Positions 14,252 through 23,795 of a stretch of DNA of 45,558 nucleotides are shown here, piece by piece. The notes below the pieces were generated by a model. The model was given only the letters and a program-made list of their open reading frames with translations, was not told where the DNA came from and did no database searches. The translations under genes were made by a program, and so were the position numbers. Numbering within the stretch: the first letter of the stretch is position 1; each line of letters starts with the position of its first letter. The DNA lies in contig NZ_JAQGJT010000126.1 of assembly GCF_028290495.1 (NCBI RefSeq), positions 1 through 45,558 of the forward strand. The letters run 5' to 3'. The stretch comes from Tardiphaga sp. (GTDB lineage Bacteria > Pseudomonadota > Alphaproteobacteria > Rhizobiales > Xanthobacteraceae).

Positions 14252-15136
14252 ATGAAAGCAGCGCTTCTTCCTGATCGCGGCGTCGTCAAGCTGTCCGGCG
14301 ACGACGCACGTGGCTTTCTCAACAATCTCGTGACGTCCGAGATCGAGCTGGTGCGGCCCGGCACCGCGCGGTTCGGCGCGTTGCTGACGCCGCAGGGCAA
14401 GATCGTCACCGATTTCCTCGTGACCGAGGCCTCCGCCGGCCACGGCGGCGGGTTGCTGATCGAATTGCCGCGCGAACTGGCCGCGCCGCTCGCCACCAAG
14501 CTCGGCTTCTACAAACTGCGCGCCAAGGTCGTGGTGGAGAACCTGTCGGATTCGCTCGGCGTGCTCGCGGTGTGGGACGGCGAGCCCGCACTGAAACCCG
14601 ACCTCACTTACGCCGATCCGCGCGATGCGCGCCTCGGCTACCGCATCCTCATTCCTGCCGAACTGGCGGCCAAGACCGCCGCCATGATCGGCGCCGACCT
14701 GGTCGATGAGGAAGCCTATGAGGCGCACCGCATCCAGACCGGCGTGCCGCGCGGCGGCGTCGACTTCGCCTATGGCGACGCATTCCCGCATGAGAGCAAC
14801 ATGGACCGTCTCGCGGGCGTCGATTTCGACAAGGGCTGCTATGTCGGCCAGGAAGTCGTGTCGCGCATGCAGCATCGCGGCACGGCGCGCACGCGCATCG
14901 TCCGCGTCATCCTCGATGGAGATGCCCCGCAGCCGGGCAGCGAGATCCGCGCCGCCGACAAGCCGGTCGGCAAGATGGGCTCCTCCGCCGCGGGCCAGGG
15001 CCTGGCCTTGATCCGCACCGACCGCGCCACCGACGCGCTCGACGCACAGGCCGCGTTTCTTGCAGGCGGCTCGCCTATTCATTTTGCCGATCCGGACGCC
15101 TTGCGCGCGCTGGCGTCGAAAAAGACGATTGCATGA
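14252..15136 (+). CDS. ygfZ: Folate-binding protein YgfZ (GcvT-like)
   Basis: Tetrahydrofolate-binding protein that supports iron-sulfur cluster assembly and repair. It is 294 residues long and folds like the T-protein of glycine cleavage. The family signature KGCYVGQE is present at 194-201, with the redox-active cysteine at 196. Other matches are GDDARGFLNNLVTSEIE near 16-32 and RFGALLTPQGKI. It heads a tight rightward group with tag, an HD hydrolase and a phosphatase; the gap to tag is 13 bases. Confidence 0.92.
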   Translation: MKAALLPDRGVVKLSGDDARGFLNNLVTSEIELVRPGTARFGALLTPQGKIVTDFLVTEASAGHGGGLLIELPRELAAPLATKLGFYKLRAKVVVENLSDSLGVLAVWDGEPALKPDLTYADPRDARLGYRILIPAELAAKTAAMIGADLVDEEAYEAHRIQTGVPRGGVDFAYGDAFPHESNMDRLAGVDFDKGCYVGQEVVSRMQHRGTARTRIVRVILDGDAPQPGSEIRAADKPVGKMGSSAAGQGLALIRTDRATDALDAQAAFLAGGSPIHFADPDALRALASKKTIA

Positions 15137-15149
15137 AGAAGATTTGGGC

Positions 15150-15776
15150 ATGAGCAAAGCCGCGCGCCTGCATGCCGACGGCAAGACGCGTTGCCCGTGG
15201 CCGGGCGAAGATCCGTTTTACGTCGCCTATCACGACACCGAATGGGGCGTGCCGGAATATGACGACCGCGCCTTGTACGAGAAGCTGATCCTCGACGGCT
15301 TTCAGGCCGGGTTGTCCTGGATCACCATCCTGCGCAAGCGCGATAATTTTCGCAGCGCGTTCGACGATTTCCAGCCGGAAAAGATCGCGCGCTACGACGA
15401 GAAGAAGGTGCTCGCACTGATGAACGACGCCGGCATCGTGCGCAACCGCTCCAAGATCGAGGGCGCCATCAACAGCGCGAAGTCCTATCTGAAGATCATG
15501 GAAGAAGGCGCCGGCTTCTCGAAATATCTGTGGGATTTCGTCGACGGCCGGCCGATCGTCAACAAGTTCAAGACGCATGGCCACGTGCCGCCCTCGACGC
15601 CGCTGTCGTTGAAGATTTCCAAGGACCTGCAGGCGCGTGGCTTCAAGTTTGTCGGCCCCACCATCGTCTATGCCTTCATGGAAGCGACCGGCATGGTCAA
15701 CGACCATCTGGTGTCCTGCTTCTGCCACGACCTCTGCACCGGCCAGCAACGCGCGCCGCGACTCAAAGTGAAGTAA
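15150..15776 (+). CDS. tag: DNA-3-methyladenine glycosylase I
   Basis: Base-excision repair enzyme removing 3-methyladenine from alkylated DNA. It has 208 residues, near the family norm. The family start CPWPGEDPFYVAYHDTEWG is present. The zinc site is complete: Cys15, His28, His186 and Cys190 (HLVSC). Other landmarks are YEKLILDGFQAGLSWITIL and NKFKTHGHVPPSTPLS. The ATG at 15150 is the first after ygfZ. The stop TAA overlaps the next ATG (TAATG), so it is coupled to the HD protein gene. Confidence 0.95.
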   Translation: MSKAARLHADGKTRCPWPGEDPFYVAYHDTEWGVPEYDDRALYEKLILDGFQAGLSWITILRKRDNFRSAFDDFQPEKIARYDEKKVLALMNDAGIVRNRSKIEGAINSAKSYLKIMEEGAGFSKYLWDFVDGRPIVNKFKTHGHVPPSTPLSLKISKDLQARGFKFVGPTIVYAFMEATGMVNDHLVSCFCHDLCTGQQRAPRLKVK

Positions 15777-16402
15777 TGGCGAAATCAAAATCCGAACCGA
15801 AGTTTTCCCGGGATGTCGATACACGGGCCTGGCAGCGCATGCTGTCCGGTCGAAGGCTCGACCTGCTCGATCCCTCGCCGCTCGACATCGAGGTCGCCGA
15901 CATCGCGCATGGGCTGGCCCGCGTCGCGCGCTGGAACGGGCAGACGCATGGCCCGAACATCTTCTCGGTGGCGCAGCACACGCTGCTGGTCGAGGCCGTG
16001 CTGCGGCAGCAGTTGCCGCGCGCCGACCATTCGGTGCGGCTCGCAGCATTGCTGCACGATGCGCCGGAATACGTCATCGGCGACATGATCTCGCCGTTCA
16101 AGGCGGTGATCGGCGGCGCCTACAAGGTGGTCGAGCATCGGCTGCTGGCCGCCATCCACATCCGCTTCGGTCTGCCGCCGGTATTGGCCGAGGCGATCAC
16201 CAAACAGATCAAGACCGCAGACATGGGCGCTGCCTATCTCGAAGCAACGCGCCTCGCTGGCTTCAAGGAAACCGAGGCGAAGCGGCTGTTCGGCAAGGAC
16301 CCCGGGCTGACGGAAGAAGCCGAAGCAGATTTCCTGACGCCATGGTCGGCCGGCAAGGCCGAGAAGCGGTTTCTGACCAGATTCGCGGCGGTGGCGACGT
16401 AA
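15776..16402 (+). CDS. HD-domain phosphohydrolase
   Basis: Metal-dependent hydrolase of 208 residues, probably acting on nucleotides as YfbR-type 5'-nucleotidases do. The metal-binding residues are visible: His68 in FSVAQHT and His94-Asp95 in LLHDAPEYVIGD; an Asp further on in IKTADMGA may complete the site. There is no membrane segment or synthetase domain, so it is not a full RelA/SpoT protein. It shares a TAATG junction with tag. The link with a DNA-repair gene suggests nucleotide-pool duty, but this is inference. Confidence 0.85.
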   Translation: MAKSKSEPKFSRDVDTRAWQRMLSGRRLDLLDPSPLDIEVADIAHGLARVARWNGQTHGPNIFSVAQHTLLVEAVLRQQLPRADHSVRLAALLHDAPEYVIGDMISPFKAVIGGAYKVVEHRLLAAIHIRFGLPPVLAEAITKQIKTADMGAAYLEATRLAGFKETEAKRLFGKDPGLTEEAEADFLTPWSAGKAEKRFLTRFAAVAT

Positions 16403-16443
16403 CCGGCACCGGCCTATGATCTATTACCAACCAAGGTACCTCC

Positions 16444-16950
16444 ATGATCCACGTCTGCTCGCTCGCTGATCTGCAGGACACCGTGAAGCACACCGGCGCC
16501 AGCCATGTGCTGACGGTGATGGCCAACGTCGCGCAGGTACAGCGGCCAGCGACAGTTCTGGAGGCCAACCACCTGCGGGTGCAGATGGACGATATCACCG
16601 AGCCCACCGAAGGCTTCGTCGCGCCGAACGAGGCGCATGTCGCCCGCGTGCTGGAGTTCGTTCGCCGCTGGGACCGCAGCGCACCGTTAGTCGTGCATTG
16701 CTATGCCGGCATCAGCCGCTCGACCGCGAGCGCCTTTGCCGCGGTCTGCATGCTCAATCCGCAGCGCGACGAGCGCGACATCGCGCGCCTGATCCGGGCC
16801 GCATCGCCGATCGCCTCCCCGAACCGGCTGCTGGTGAGTCTCGCGGATCGCGCGCTCGGCCGCGACGGCCGCATGGTCCGCGCCCTCGACGAGATGGGCC
16901 CCGGCAGCATGACGGTGGCCGGACGGCCGTTCCGGCTCGATCTGGAGTAA
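16444..16950 (+). CDS. Tyrosine/dual-specificity phosphatase-like protein
   Basis: Small cysteine phosphatase of 168 residues. The P-loop HCYAGISRS (85-93) gives nucleophile Cys86 and Arg92; an Asp near 49-50 could act as general acid. The flanking WDRSAPLVV and STASAFAAVCML fit the family. It starts 41 bases after the HD gene and likely belongs to the same transcript. No signal peptide is seen, so it acts in the cytoplasm; the substrate is unknown. Confidence 0.85.
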   Translation: MIHVCSLADLQDTVKHTGASHVLTVMANVAQVQRPATVLEANHLRVQMDDITEPTEGFVAPNEAHVARVLEFVRRWDRSAPLVVHCYAGISRSTASAFAAVCMLNPQRDERDIARLIRAASPIASPNRLLVSLADRALGRDGRMVRALDEMGPGSMTVAGRPFRLDLE

Positions 16951-17097
16951 ATCCACGCGGACTGCGTGCCACACCGGTTGAACTTAATCTGCCGGTGCGT
17001 GCACATAGACGTGCCTGCTGTGCCCGTTCTCTTGCCCTCTCCCCGCGCAGCAAAACAGCACAAGCGGGAGAGCGGAAGGAAACAGGGCCTCATCGCG

Positions 17098-19764
17098 ATG
17101 TTCGAAGATTACAGTTTTTTTGCGCTGGCGATCGCCATTGCCGCCTTCCTCTTCGCACGCAAGGCGCGCAACGAAGTGAAGGTGCTGCAGGCGCGGCTCG
17201 ACACGTATGAGGCCCCCTCGCTGGCGCTGCCGCCGCTGCTGCCAATGACCACGGAGGCGAGCACCGCCGCAACCACACGGAAGACTTCAGCCGAGTTCAC
17301 TGCCGACATCCCGACCGCCGAACAGGCGCCGTCGATCCAGCCCGGCACGCCGCCGCAACTGCCGCAGGCGGCTGTTGCCGAAACCGCGGCCGGCCCCGGC
17401 TTCGAGGAACGCATTGGCACACGCTGGGTGGTGTGGGTCGGCGGACTGACCCTGGCGCTCGGCGGCTTCTTCATGGTGCGCTATTCGATCGAGGCAGGCT
17501 TGCTCGGCCCCGGCGTGCGCGTGCTGCTCGGCTCGCTGTTCGCGCTGGCACTGCTCGTTGCCGGCGAATGGAGCCGGCGCAACGAAAACATGTCCGCGAT
17601 CGCGCCGTTGCCAATCGCCAACATCCCGGCGATCCTGACCGCCGCCGGCACCGCCGTGGCCTTCGCCACCGTCTATGCCGCCTATGCGCTGTACGACTTC
17701 CTCGTACCCGCCACCGCCTTCATCCTGCTGGGCTGCGTGGCGCTGGCGACAATGGCTGCGGCATTGCTGCACGGCCCGGCGCTGGCCGGCCTCGGCATCG
17801 CCGCCGCTTTCGTCACGCCCGTCCTCGTCTCGTCCGAGAGACCCGACTTCTGGGCGCTGTATCTCTACCTCGCGGTCGTCACCGCCGCCGCCTTCGGCCT
17901 CGCACGAATCCGGCTGTGGCGCTGGCTTGCCATGACCACCATCGTATTCGCTGTTCTGTGGATACTGCCCGGCCTCGACGAAGGCCTGAAATATGTCGGC
18001 CCGCTTTCTTTCCACGTGCTCGCCGGATTCCTGCTGGCGTCGCTGCTGGTCGTCTGCGGCTTCCTGTACGGCCCGCCGGCCGAAGACGGCAAAATCGAAC
18101 CGATCTCCTCCACATCGCTGTCCGCCTTTCTGCTCGGCGGCACGCTGGTGGTGCTGTGCAGTTTTCATTCGGATACCTCGATGGTCACGTTTGGCCTGCT
18201 GGTCGCCGGCACGCTGTTCGTCGCCTGGTACGCACAGGCAGCCACCGCGGCGGTCGCGGCTGCCGCTGGCTTCGTCGCCATCGTGTTTCTTGCATGGGCG
18301 GTGCGCGGCAATCCCGACATGCTGGTACTCACCGGACCGCTGCCGGGCCTCGGGCCCACCCCGATCGAAAGTTCGGTGTCGCTGCACCTGGTGACGGCGG
18401 CGATCTTCGCGATCGGCTTCGGCGTCATGGGCTTCCTGGCGCAGCGCCGCTCGATCAGCGCGATTATCCCGGTGATCTGGGCGGGCGCTGCGGTGTTCAC
18501 GCCACTGGCGCTCTTGATCGCGCTGTACGCCCGCATCGCGCACCTCGACCAGTCGATCCCGTTTGCGATCGCAGCGGTGCTCGTTGCTGCCGGCTTTGCA
18601 GCGGCGACCGAAACGCTGGGCAAGCGCGACACACGGCCGGGCCTTGCGATCTCGACCGCTTTGTTCGCCACCGGCACGCTCGGCGCGCTGGCTCTGGCGC
18701 TGACCTTCGCGCTGGAGAAGGGCTGGCTGACCATCGCACTGTCGCTGATGGCCTGGGGCACCGCATGGATCTCGATGATCAGACCGATCCCGTTCCTGCG
18801 CTGGCTCGCCGCAATTCTCGCCGCCATCGTGGTGGCGCGGATGGCGTGGGAGCCGCGCGTGGTCGGCGATCTCGCAGGCTCCATGCCGATCTTCAACTGG
18901 CTGCTGTGGGGCTACGGCGTGCCCGCGCTCTCGTTCTGGGGCGCCAGCATATTACTACGCCGGCGCGGCGACGACGCGCCATTGCGCATGGTGGAATCCG
19001 CCGCGATCCTGTTCACCGTGCTGCTGGCGTTCCTCGAAATCCGCCACTTCATTCACGGCGGCGAAATCTACCGCCAGTCCTTCGGGCTTGTCGAAGTCGG
19101 CCTCCAGGTCTGCGTCGCGCTCGCAATGGCGATCGGGCTCGAGCGGCTGCGCATCCGCACCCGCAGCATCGTGCACAATGTCGGCGCATTGTGGCTGACG
19201 CTCTATGCCGGTCTCGCTACCATCGGGGGCCTGCTGTTATGGGAAAATCCGTTGTTCGATCCGGGCGGTGTCGGCGGCCTGGTGTTCAACGACCTGCTGC
19301 TCGGCTACGCGATGCCCGCGGTGCTGGCGCTCCTGCTATCCTACGCGGTGGCCGGACGGCGCGCCGCAGCCTATGCCAACACCATTGCCGGCTTCGCTCT
19401 GGTGCTGGCGCTGGCCTATGTATCGCTACAGGTGCGACGTTTCTATCACGGCCCCATCCTCAGCCGCGGCATCACTGGCGATGCCGAGCAATACACCTAT
19501 TCGCTGGCCTGGCTCGCCTTCGGCGTGGTGCTGCTCGGCATCGGCGTGATGTTCAACTCGCAGCGCGCGCGACTGGCCTCGGCGGTGGTCATCGCGCTGA
19601 CGATCCTGAAGGCCTTCGTGATCGACATGTCGGTGCTGACCGGCGTGTACCGCGCGCTGTCCTTCATGTGCCTCGGCCTGGTGCTGGTGGCGATCGGCTG
19701 GCTGTACCAGCGCATCCTGTTCAGCCGGCGGATGGCACCGCCGGCTCCGATGCCGGAAGCTTGA
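17098..19764 (+). CDS. DUF2339 multi-pass membrane protein
   Basis: Large inner-membrane protein of 888 residues from the ATG at 17098, chosen because the sequence before it (MPHRLNL...) does not look like the family. It opens with a short helix (FFALAIAIAAFLFARKA), then a Pro/Ala/Thr-rich linker (about 45-95), then GTRWVVWVGGLTLALGGFFM and some two dozen hydrophobic segments to the end. This matches DUF2339, whose function is unknown. It stands alone between a phosphatase and a PoxB-like enzyme. The 147-base gap before it has an imperfect inverted repeat (CTCTCCCCGC with GCGGGAGAG). Confidence 0.88.
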   Translation: MFEDYSFFALAIAIAAFLFARKARNEVKVLQARLDTYEAPSLALPPLLPMTTEASTAATTRKTSAEFTADIPTAEQAPSIQPGTPPQLPQAAVAETAAGPGFEERIGTRWVVWVGGLTLALGGFFMVRYSIEAGLLGPGVRVLLGSLFALALLVAGEWSRRNENMSAIAPLPIANIPAILTAAGTAVAFATVYAAYALYDFLVPATAFILLGCVALATMAAALLHGPALAGLGIAAAFVTPVLVSSERPDFWALYLYLAVVTAAAFGLARIRLWRWLAMTTIVFAVLWILPGLDEGLKYVGPLSFHVLAGFLLASLLVVCGFLYGPPAEDGKIEPISSTSLSAFLLGGTLVVLCSFHSDTSMVTFGLLVAGTLFVAWYAQAATAAVAAAAGFVAIVFLAWAVRGNPDMLVLTGPLPGLGPTPIESSVSLHLVTAAIFAIGFGVMGFLAQRRSISAIIPVIWAGAAVFTPLALLIALYARIAHLDQSIPFAIAAVLVAAGFAAATETLGKRDTRPGLAISTALFATGTLGALALALTFALEKGWLTIALSLMAWGTAWISMIRPIPFLRWLAAILAAIVVARMAWEPRVVGDLAGSMPIFNWLLWGYGVPALSFWGASILLRRRGDDAPLRMVESAAILFTVLLAFLEIRHFIHGGEIYRQSFGLVEVGLQVCVALAMAIGLERLRIRTRSIVHNVGALWLTLYAGLATIGGLLLWENPLFDPGGVGGLVFNDLLLGYAMPAVLALLLSYAVAGRRAAAYANTIAGFALVLALAYVSLQVRRFYHGPILSRGITGDAEQYTYSLAWLAFGVVLLGIGVMFNSQRARLASAVVIALTILKAFVIDMSVLTGVYRALSFMCLGLVLVAIGWLYQRILFSRRMAPPAPMPEA

Positions 19765-19840
19765 AGCAACGAATGGCGCCGGCCTATGTTGTCAAGGTTT
19801 CCGTGCGCTTGCCGCGTCAGCCTGAAATCCGGAGCCCTCC

Positions 19841-21532
19841 ATGTCGAAAACCGTCGCCGATGAACTGGTCCATACGCTCGAACAGATCGGCGTCCAGCAG
19901 ATTTTCGGCCTGATCGCCGACTCGCTCAATCCGCTGGCAGATTCGGTGCGGCGCAGCTCGATCGAATGGATCGGCGTGCGCCATGAAGAAGGCGCGGCGC
20001 TCGCTGCCGCCGGCCAGGCCAAGCTCACCGGCCGGCTCGGCGTCTGCGCCGGCTCCACCGGTCCCGGCAGTACACATCTGGTCGCCGGCCTCTACGAGGC
20101 CGCGCGCGATCACGCGCCGGTGCTGGCTTTGTCCGGCGAAATGGCGCGGGCGCAGAAGGGCACCGACTTCTTCCAGACCACCGAGCCGGATCTGCTGTTC
20201 CGCGACGTCGCGCTCTATACCCAGACCATCTCGACCGCCGCGCAGGCCCCCGGCGTCGTGCATGCGGCGATCGCTGCGGCCTATGCGGGACCGGGCGTCG
20301 CGCATCTGACGCTGCCGGTCGACGTGCTGTCGTCCAAAGCCGAGGGCGCGACCTCGAGTCTGGCGACGCTGATCCCGCGTGGCGAGATCCTGCCCAATGA
20401 GGCCGCGGTCGCGGAGGCGGCTCGCCGCATCGACGAGGCCGAAAGCGTCGTCATCATGTGCGGCCACGGCGCCATCGGCACCGCCGGGCTGCTGCGGGCA
20501 CTGAGCGACAAGCTCAAGGCGCCGCTGGTGCATTCGGTACGCGGCAAGGAGATCATGGCGTTCGACGATGTCAGTTGGATGGGCGGGCTCGGCATGATCG
20601 GCACCAAGGCGGTCTACCAGGCGGTCAACGATTGCGACCTGCTGGTGATGGTCGGCACCGACTATCCCTATTCCAACTTCCTGCCGACCAAGGGCCGCGT
20701 CATCCAGATCGACGAGCGCGCGATGGTGCTGGGCAGGCGCACGCCGACCGAACTTGGCGTGATCGGCTCGGCGCGACCGACGCTGAAGCTGCTGCTCGAC
20801 AGGGTACAGACCAAGACCGACGGAAAGTTCTTCGAAAAAACCAGCCACGCCCGCGCCAAGTGGGACGCGATGCTCGACAGGCAGGCCGACTCCGTCCGCA
20901 GCAAGGACAAGATCCATCCGCAGGCAGTGGCGCGGATCGCGGGCGATCTGGCGCGGCAGGATGCCATCTTCGTGCTCGACACCGGCCTGAATACGCTGTG
21001 GTCGGCGAACTGGATCCGGCAGAACGGCACCCAGCGCATCACCGGCTCGTTCAACAATGCGGCGGTGGGCACCGCGCTGGGCCAGGGCAACGGCATTCAG
21101 GCGCTCGATCGCAGCAAGCAGGTGATCGTGCTAACCGGCGACGGCGGCTTCAACATGCTAATGGGCGAGTTCATGACCGCCGTGCATCACAAGCTGCCGA
21201 TCAAGGTGATCGTGTACAACAATTCCGCGCTCGGGCTGATCACGCTGGAGGCCGAAAGCGTCGGCCTGGCACCGTTTCGCGAGGCGATCGAGTTTCCCAA
21301 TCCGGATTTCGCGGCACTGGCGCGCGCCTGCGGCGCGCAGGGGTTTACAGCAAAGCAGCCGGGCGATCTGCAGAAGGCAATTGCGGACGCGCTTGCGTGT
21401 GAGGGCCCCGCGATCGTCGATTGCGTGGTGGCGGCCGATGAAGTGCCTAACCTGCCGCATATCGAGCCGAACATGATCGGCAACTACGCGCTGGCGAAGA
21501 TCAAGGAAGCGGTGATGGCGGTGACCGGATGA
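19841..21532 (+). CDS. Thiamine-diphosphate enzyme, PoxB/acetolactate synthase-like
   Basis: ThDP-dependent enzyme of 563 residues. Domains are in order: N-terminal PYR domain with the catalytic Glu in GVRHEEGAALAAAGQAKLTG, central FAD/nucleotide-type domain (about 185-320, with TDYPYSNFLP), and C-terminal PP domain with LTGDGGFNMLMGEF and YNNSALGLI. TDYPYSNFLP and the lack of acetolactate-synthase hallmarks favour pyruvate oxidase/dehydrogenase (PoxB type), which turns pyruvate into acetate or acetyl phosphate. The C-terminal membrane-binding end of PoxB is not recognisable. Its stop is only 6 bases from the convergent kup stop. Confidence 0.82.
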   Translation: MSKTVADELVHTLEQIGVQQIFGLIADSLNPLADSVRRSSIEWIGVRHEEGAALAAAGQAKLTGRLGVCAGSTGPGSTHLVAGLYEAARDHAPVLALSGEMARAQKGTDFFQTTEPDLLFRDVALYTQTISTAAQAPGVVHAAIAAAYAGPGVAHLTLPVDVLSSKAEGATSSLATLIPRGEILPNEAAVAEAARRIDEAESVVIMCGHGAIGTAGLLRALSDKLKAPLVHSVRGKEIMAFDDVSWMGGLGMIGTKAVYQAVNDCDLLVMVGTDYPYSNFLPTKGRVIQIDERAMVLGRRTPTELGVIGSARPTLKLLLDRVQTKTDGKFFEKTSHARAKWDAMLDRQADSVRSKDKIHPQAVARIAGDLARQDAIFVLDTGLNTLWSANWIRQNGTQRITGSFNNAAVGTALGQGNGIQALDRSKQVIVLTGDGGFNMLMGEFMTAVHHKLPIKVIVYNNSALGLITLEAESVGLAPFREAIEFPNPDFAALARACGAQGFTAKQPGDLQKAIADALACEGPAIVDCVVAADEVPNLPHIEPNMIGNYALAKIKEAVMAVTG

Positions 21533-21538
21533 CGCCGC

Positions 21539-23500
21539 TCAGATCTCGACACGAAATCCTACCTCGATGATGGCGTCCTGCGGAATCTTGAAAAAGTCCG
21601 GCGCACGGCTGGAGACGCGGTTCAGGAAGGAGAAGATCGAAAACGAGATCGGCCCCATCGAGCAGCCGGTCGCGCGGCGAACGATGGTTTCGTGGGCGAC
21701 GTAGTAGTTGCGATGCTCGAGGTCGGCGTCGAAGCCGAGCCGGTTGCAGTTCAGCAGCGTCAACGGGATGTCCGGGGTCTGCATGAAGCCGAGCCTGACC
21801 TGGATGCGAAAGAAGCCGTGGCCGAGACGCACCACCGAATGCCGCTCGGCGAACGGCACCCGCGGGCGGCGGTCGGAGACGAAGGTCAGCAGCGCCACCT
21901 TCTCGTGCAGCACGCGGTTATGCTCGATATGTCGCAGCAGCATCGGCGATGCGCCATGCTCGACCTTGGTGAGCCAGACGCCAAGGCCCGGTGCGCGCCC
22001 GATCACTTCCTTATCGGCCCAGGGCAGAAACTCCTTCAGCGGCATCGACATCACATGCAGTTGGCGCCTCACCTCCGACGAGCCCTTGCGCCATGACAGC
22101 ATCAGCATCGCGATCGCCGCGCCGACGATCAGCGGAAACCAGCCGCCGTCCGCGATCTTGATCGAATTCGACACCAGAAACGTGCAGTCGATGGCACCGA
22201 ACAGCACGATGAACGGAATCGCCGCGGCGGGCGGCCAGCGCCAGCGTGTCACCGCGACGCGGTACAGCAGGATCGTGGTGACCAGCATGGTGCCGGACAC
22301 GGCGATGCCATAGGCCGCCGCGAGATTCTCCGACGACCTGAACAGCAGCACCGTGCACAAGGTCCCGGCCATCAGCAGCCAGTTGGCGGCGGGAATGTAG
22401 ATCTGTCCGGCCTCCTCGCCCGAGGTCGAGATGATGTTGGCGCGCGGGCACAGGCCGAGCTGCATCGCCTGCCGCGTCAGCGAGAACACGCCGGAGATCA
22501 GCGCCTGCGAGGCGATGATGGTGGCGATCGTCGCCAGCAGCACCAGCGGGATCAGCGCCCAGCCGGGCGCCAGTCTGTAGAACGGGCTGTCTATCGCAGT
22601 GGGGTCGGACAGGATCAGCGCGCCCTGGCCGAAATAATTCAGCACCAGAGCCGGCAGCACCAGCCCGAACCAGGCGCGGCGGATCGCGGTGGCGCCGACA
22701 TGGCCCATGTCGGCATACAGCGCCTCGCCGCCGGTCAGCGCCAGGAACACCGCGCCAATGACCACGAAGGCGACCTGCGGATCGGCTATCAGGAAACGCA
22801 CCGCCTCGACCGGATTGACAGCCTGCAGGATCGCCGGCGCCAGCCAGATATTGGAAATGCCGAGCAGCGCAATCACAACGAACCACACCACCATTACCGG
22901 GCCGAACAGCTTGCCGATCCGCTCGGTACCGTAACTTTGGATCACGAACAGGCCGATCAGAATTGCCAGCGTCGCCGGCACGATGAAATGCTCGAAGCCG
23001 GGCGCCACCAGCTTCAGGCCTTCCATCGCCGACAGCACCGAGATCGCCGGGGTGATGACGCCGTCGCCGTAGAGCAACGAGGCGCCGATCACGCCGAACA
23101 GGACCAGCAGCGGAATCCTGCCGCCATTGTCGATCTTGCCGGACACCACCAGAGCCAGCAGCGCCAGAATGCCGCCCTCGCCTTCATTGTCGGCGCGCAG
23201 CACGAAGATCACGTATTTCAGCGATACCATCGCCATCAGTGCCCACAGGATCAGCGAGATGATACCGAGCACTTCGGTGGGCGTTGGCGCCGGATGGCCA
23301 AGGCCGGTCAGCGCCACCTGAAAGGCATAAAGCGGGCTGGTACCGATATCGCCGAACACCACGCCCAATGCGGTGAGGACCAGAAACAACGGACTGCCGG
23401 TGTGATGCAGATAGGCCGGTTGCTCAGCGGGCGCGTGGACCGCACCAGAGGGCGCAACCAGTTTCCCCGGCCCCGCCGGCGCACTTGAAGGCATATCCAT
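21539..23500 (-). CDS. kup: Potassium uptake protein Kup
   Basis: Proton-coupled potassium importer of the KUP/HAK/KT family, 653 residues. The family signature FGDIGTSPLYAF is at 49-60, followed by about twelve membrane segments to residue ~465 (for example DGVITPAISVLSAMEGLKL and GGEALYADMGHVG) and a cytoplasmic C-terminal domain. The start at 23500 is chosen over an upstream one at 23539 because GGGGGA lies before this ATG. Many Rhizobiales have several kup copies, so this may be one of them. Tail to tail with the PoxB-like gene. Confidence 0.95.
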   Translation of the reverse strand: MDMPSSAPAGPGKLVAPSGAVHAPAEQPAYLHHTGSPLFLVLTALGVVFGDIGTSPLYAFQVALTGLGHPAPTPTEVLGIISLILWALMAMVSLKYVIFVLRADNEGEGGILALLALVVSGKIDNGGRIPLLVLFGVIGASLLYGDGVITPAISVLSAMEGLKLVAPGFEHFIVPATLAILIGLFVIQSYGTERIGKLFGPVMVVWFVVIALLGISNIWLAPAILQAVNPVEAVRFLIADPQVAFVVIGAVFLALTGGEALYADMGHVGATAIRRAWFGLVLPALVLNYFGQGALILSDPTAIDSPFYRLAPGWALIPLVLLATIATIIASQALISGVFSLTRQAMQLGLCPRANIISTSGEEAGQIYIPAANWLLMAGTLCTVLLFRSSENLAAAYGIAVSGTMLVTTILLYRVAVTRWRWPPAAAIPFIVLFGAIDCTFLVSNSIKIADGGWFPLIVGAAIAMLMLSWRKGSSEVRRQLHVMSMPLKEFLPWADKEVIGRAPGLGVWLTKVEHGASPMLLRHIEHNRVLHEKVALLTFVSDRRPRVPFAERHSVVRLGHGFFRIQVRLGFMQTPDIPLTLLNCNRLGFDADLEHRNYYVAHETIVRRATGCSMGPISFSIFSFLNRVSSRAPDFFKIPQDAIIEVGFRVEI

Positions 23501-23727
23501 CCGGTCGTCCCCCACGACACGCAGCAGGAGCAGCAACACTCAAGACCCAGGCCACTGCAGACCCGGGCCACGGCGGCCCGGCGCCTGAACATCTGAGCCG
23601 TCTTCATTGAAGCATTGAAGCCTCGGCAGCGGAAGGGCCGTGCCTGGGCGCGCGTGGCCACCTGGCCCTTGCGGCATGTGGCCACGCGAGCCGGGGTTAT
23701 CCATACCGGCGTCCGGAGGGTCCGGCT

Positions 23728-23786
23728 CAGCGCAGCAGCGTAGCGGCGATGCAAGGCATCGCCCGAGAGCGCCGCTGCGCGTCTGA
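23728..23786. repeat. Nested inverted repeat between kup and the cupin gene
   Basis: A perfect inner hairpin GGCGATGC-AAG-GCATCGCC (23745-23763) sits within an imperfect outer pair (CAGCGCAGCAGCG with CGCCGCTGCGCG). It lies just past the end of the leftward cupin gene, so it may terminate that gene, though there is no long T-run. It could also be a dispersed repeat. Nothing else is seen in 23501-23795. Confidence 0.45.
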
Positions 23787-23795
23787 GACAGAGTC

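Noticed and set aside
19841..21532. Naming the ThDP enzyme acetolactate synthase (IlvB)
   Set aside because: No small-subunit gene follows and the TDYPYSNFLP region fits the pyruvate oxidase group better.
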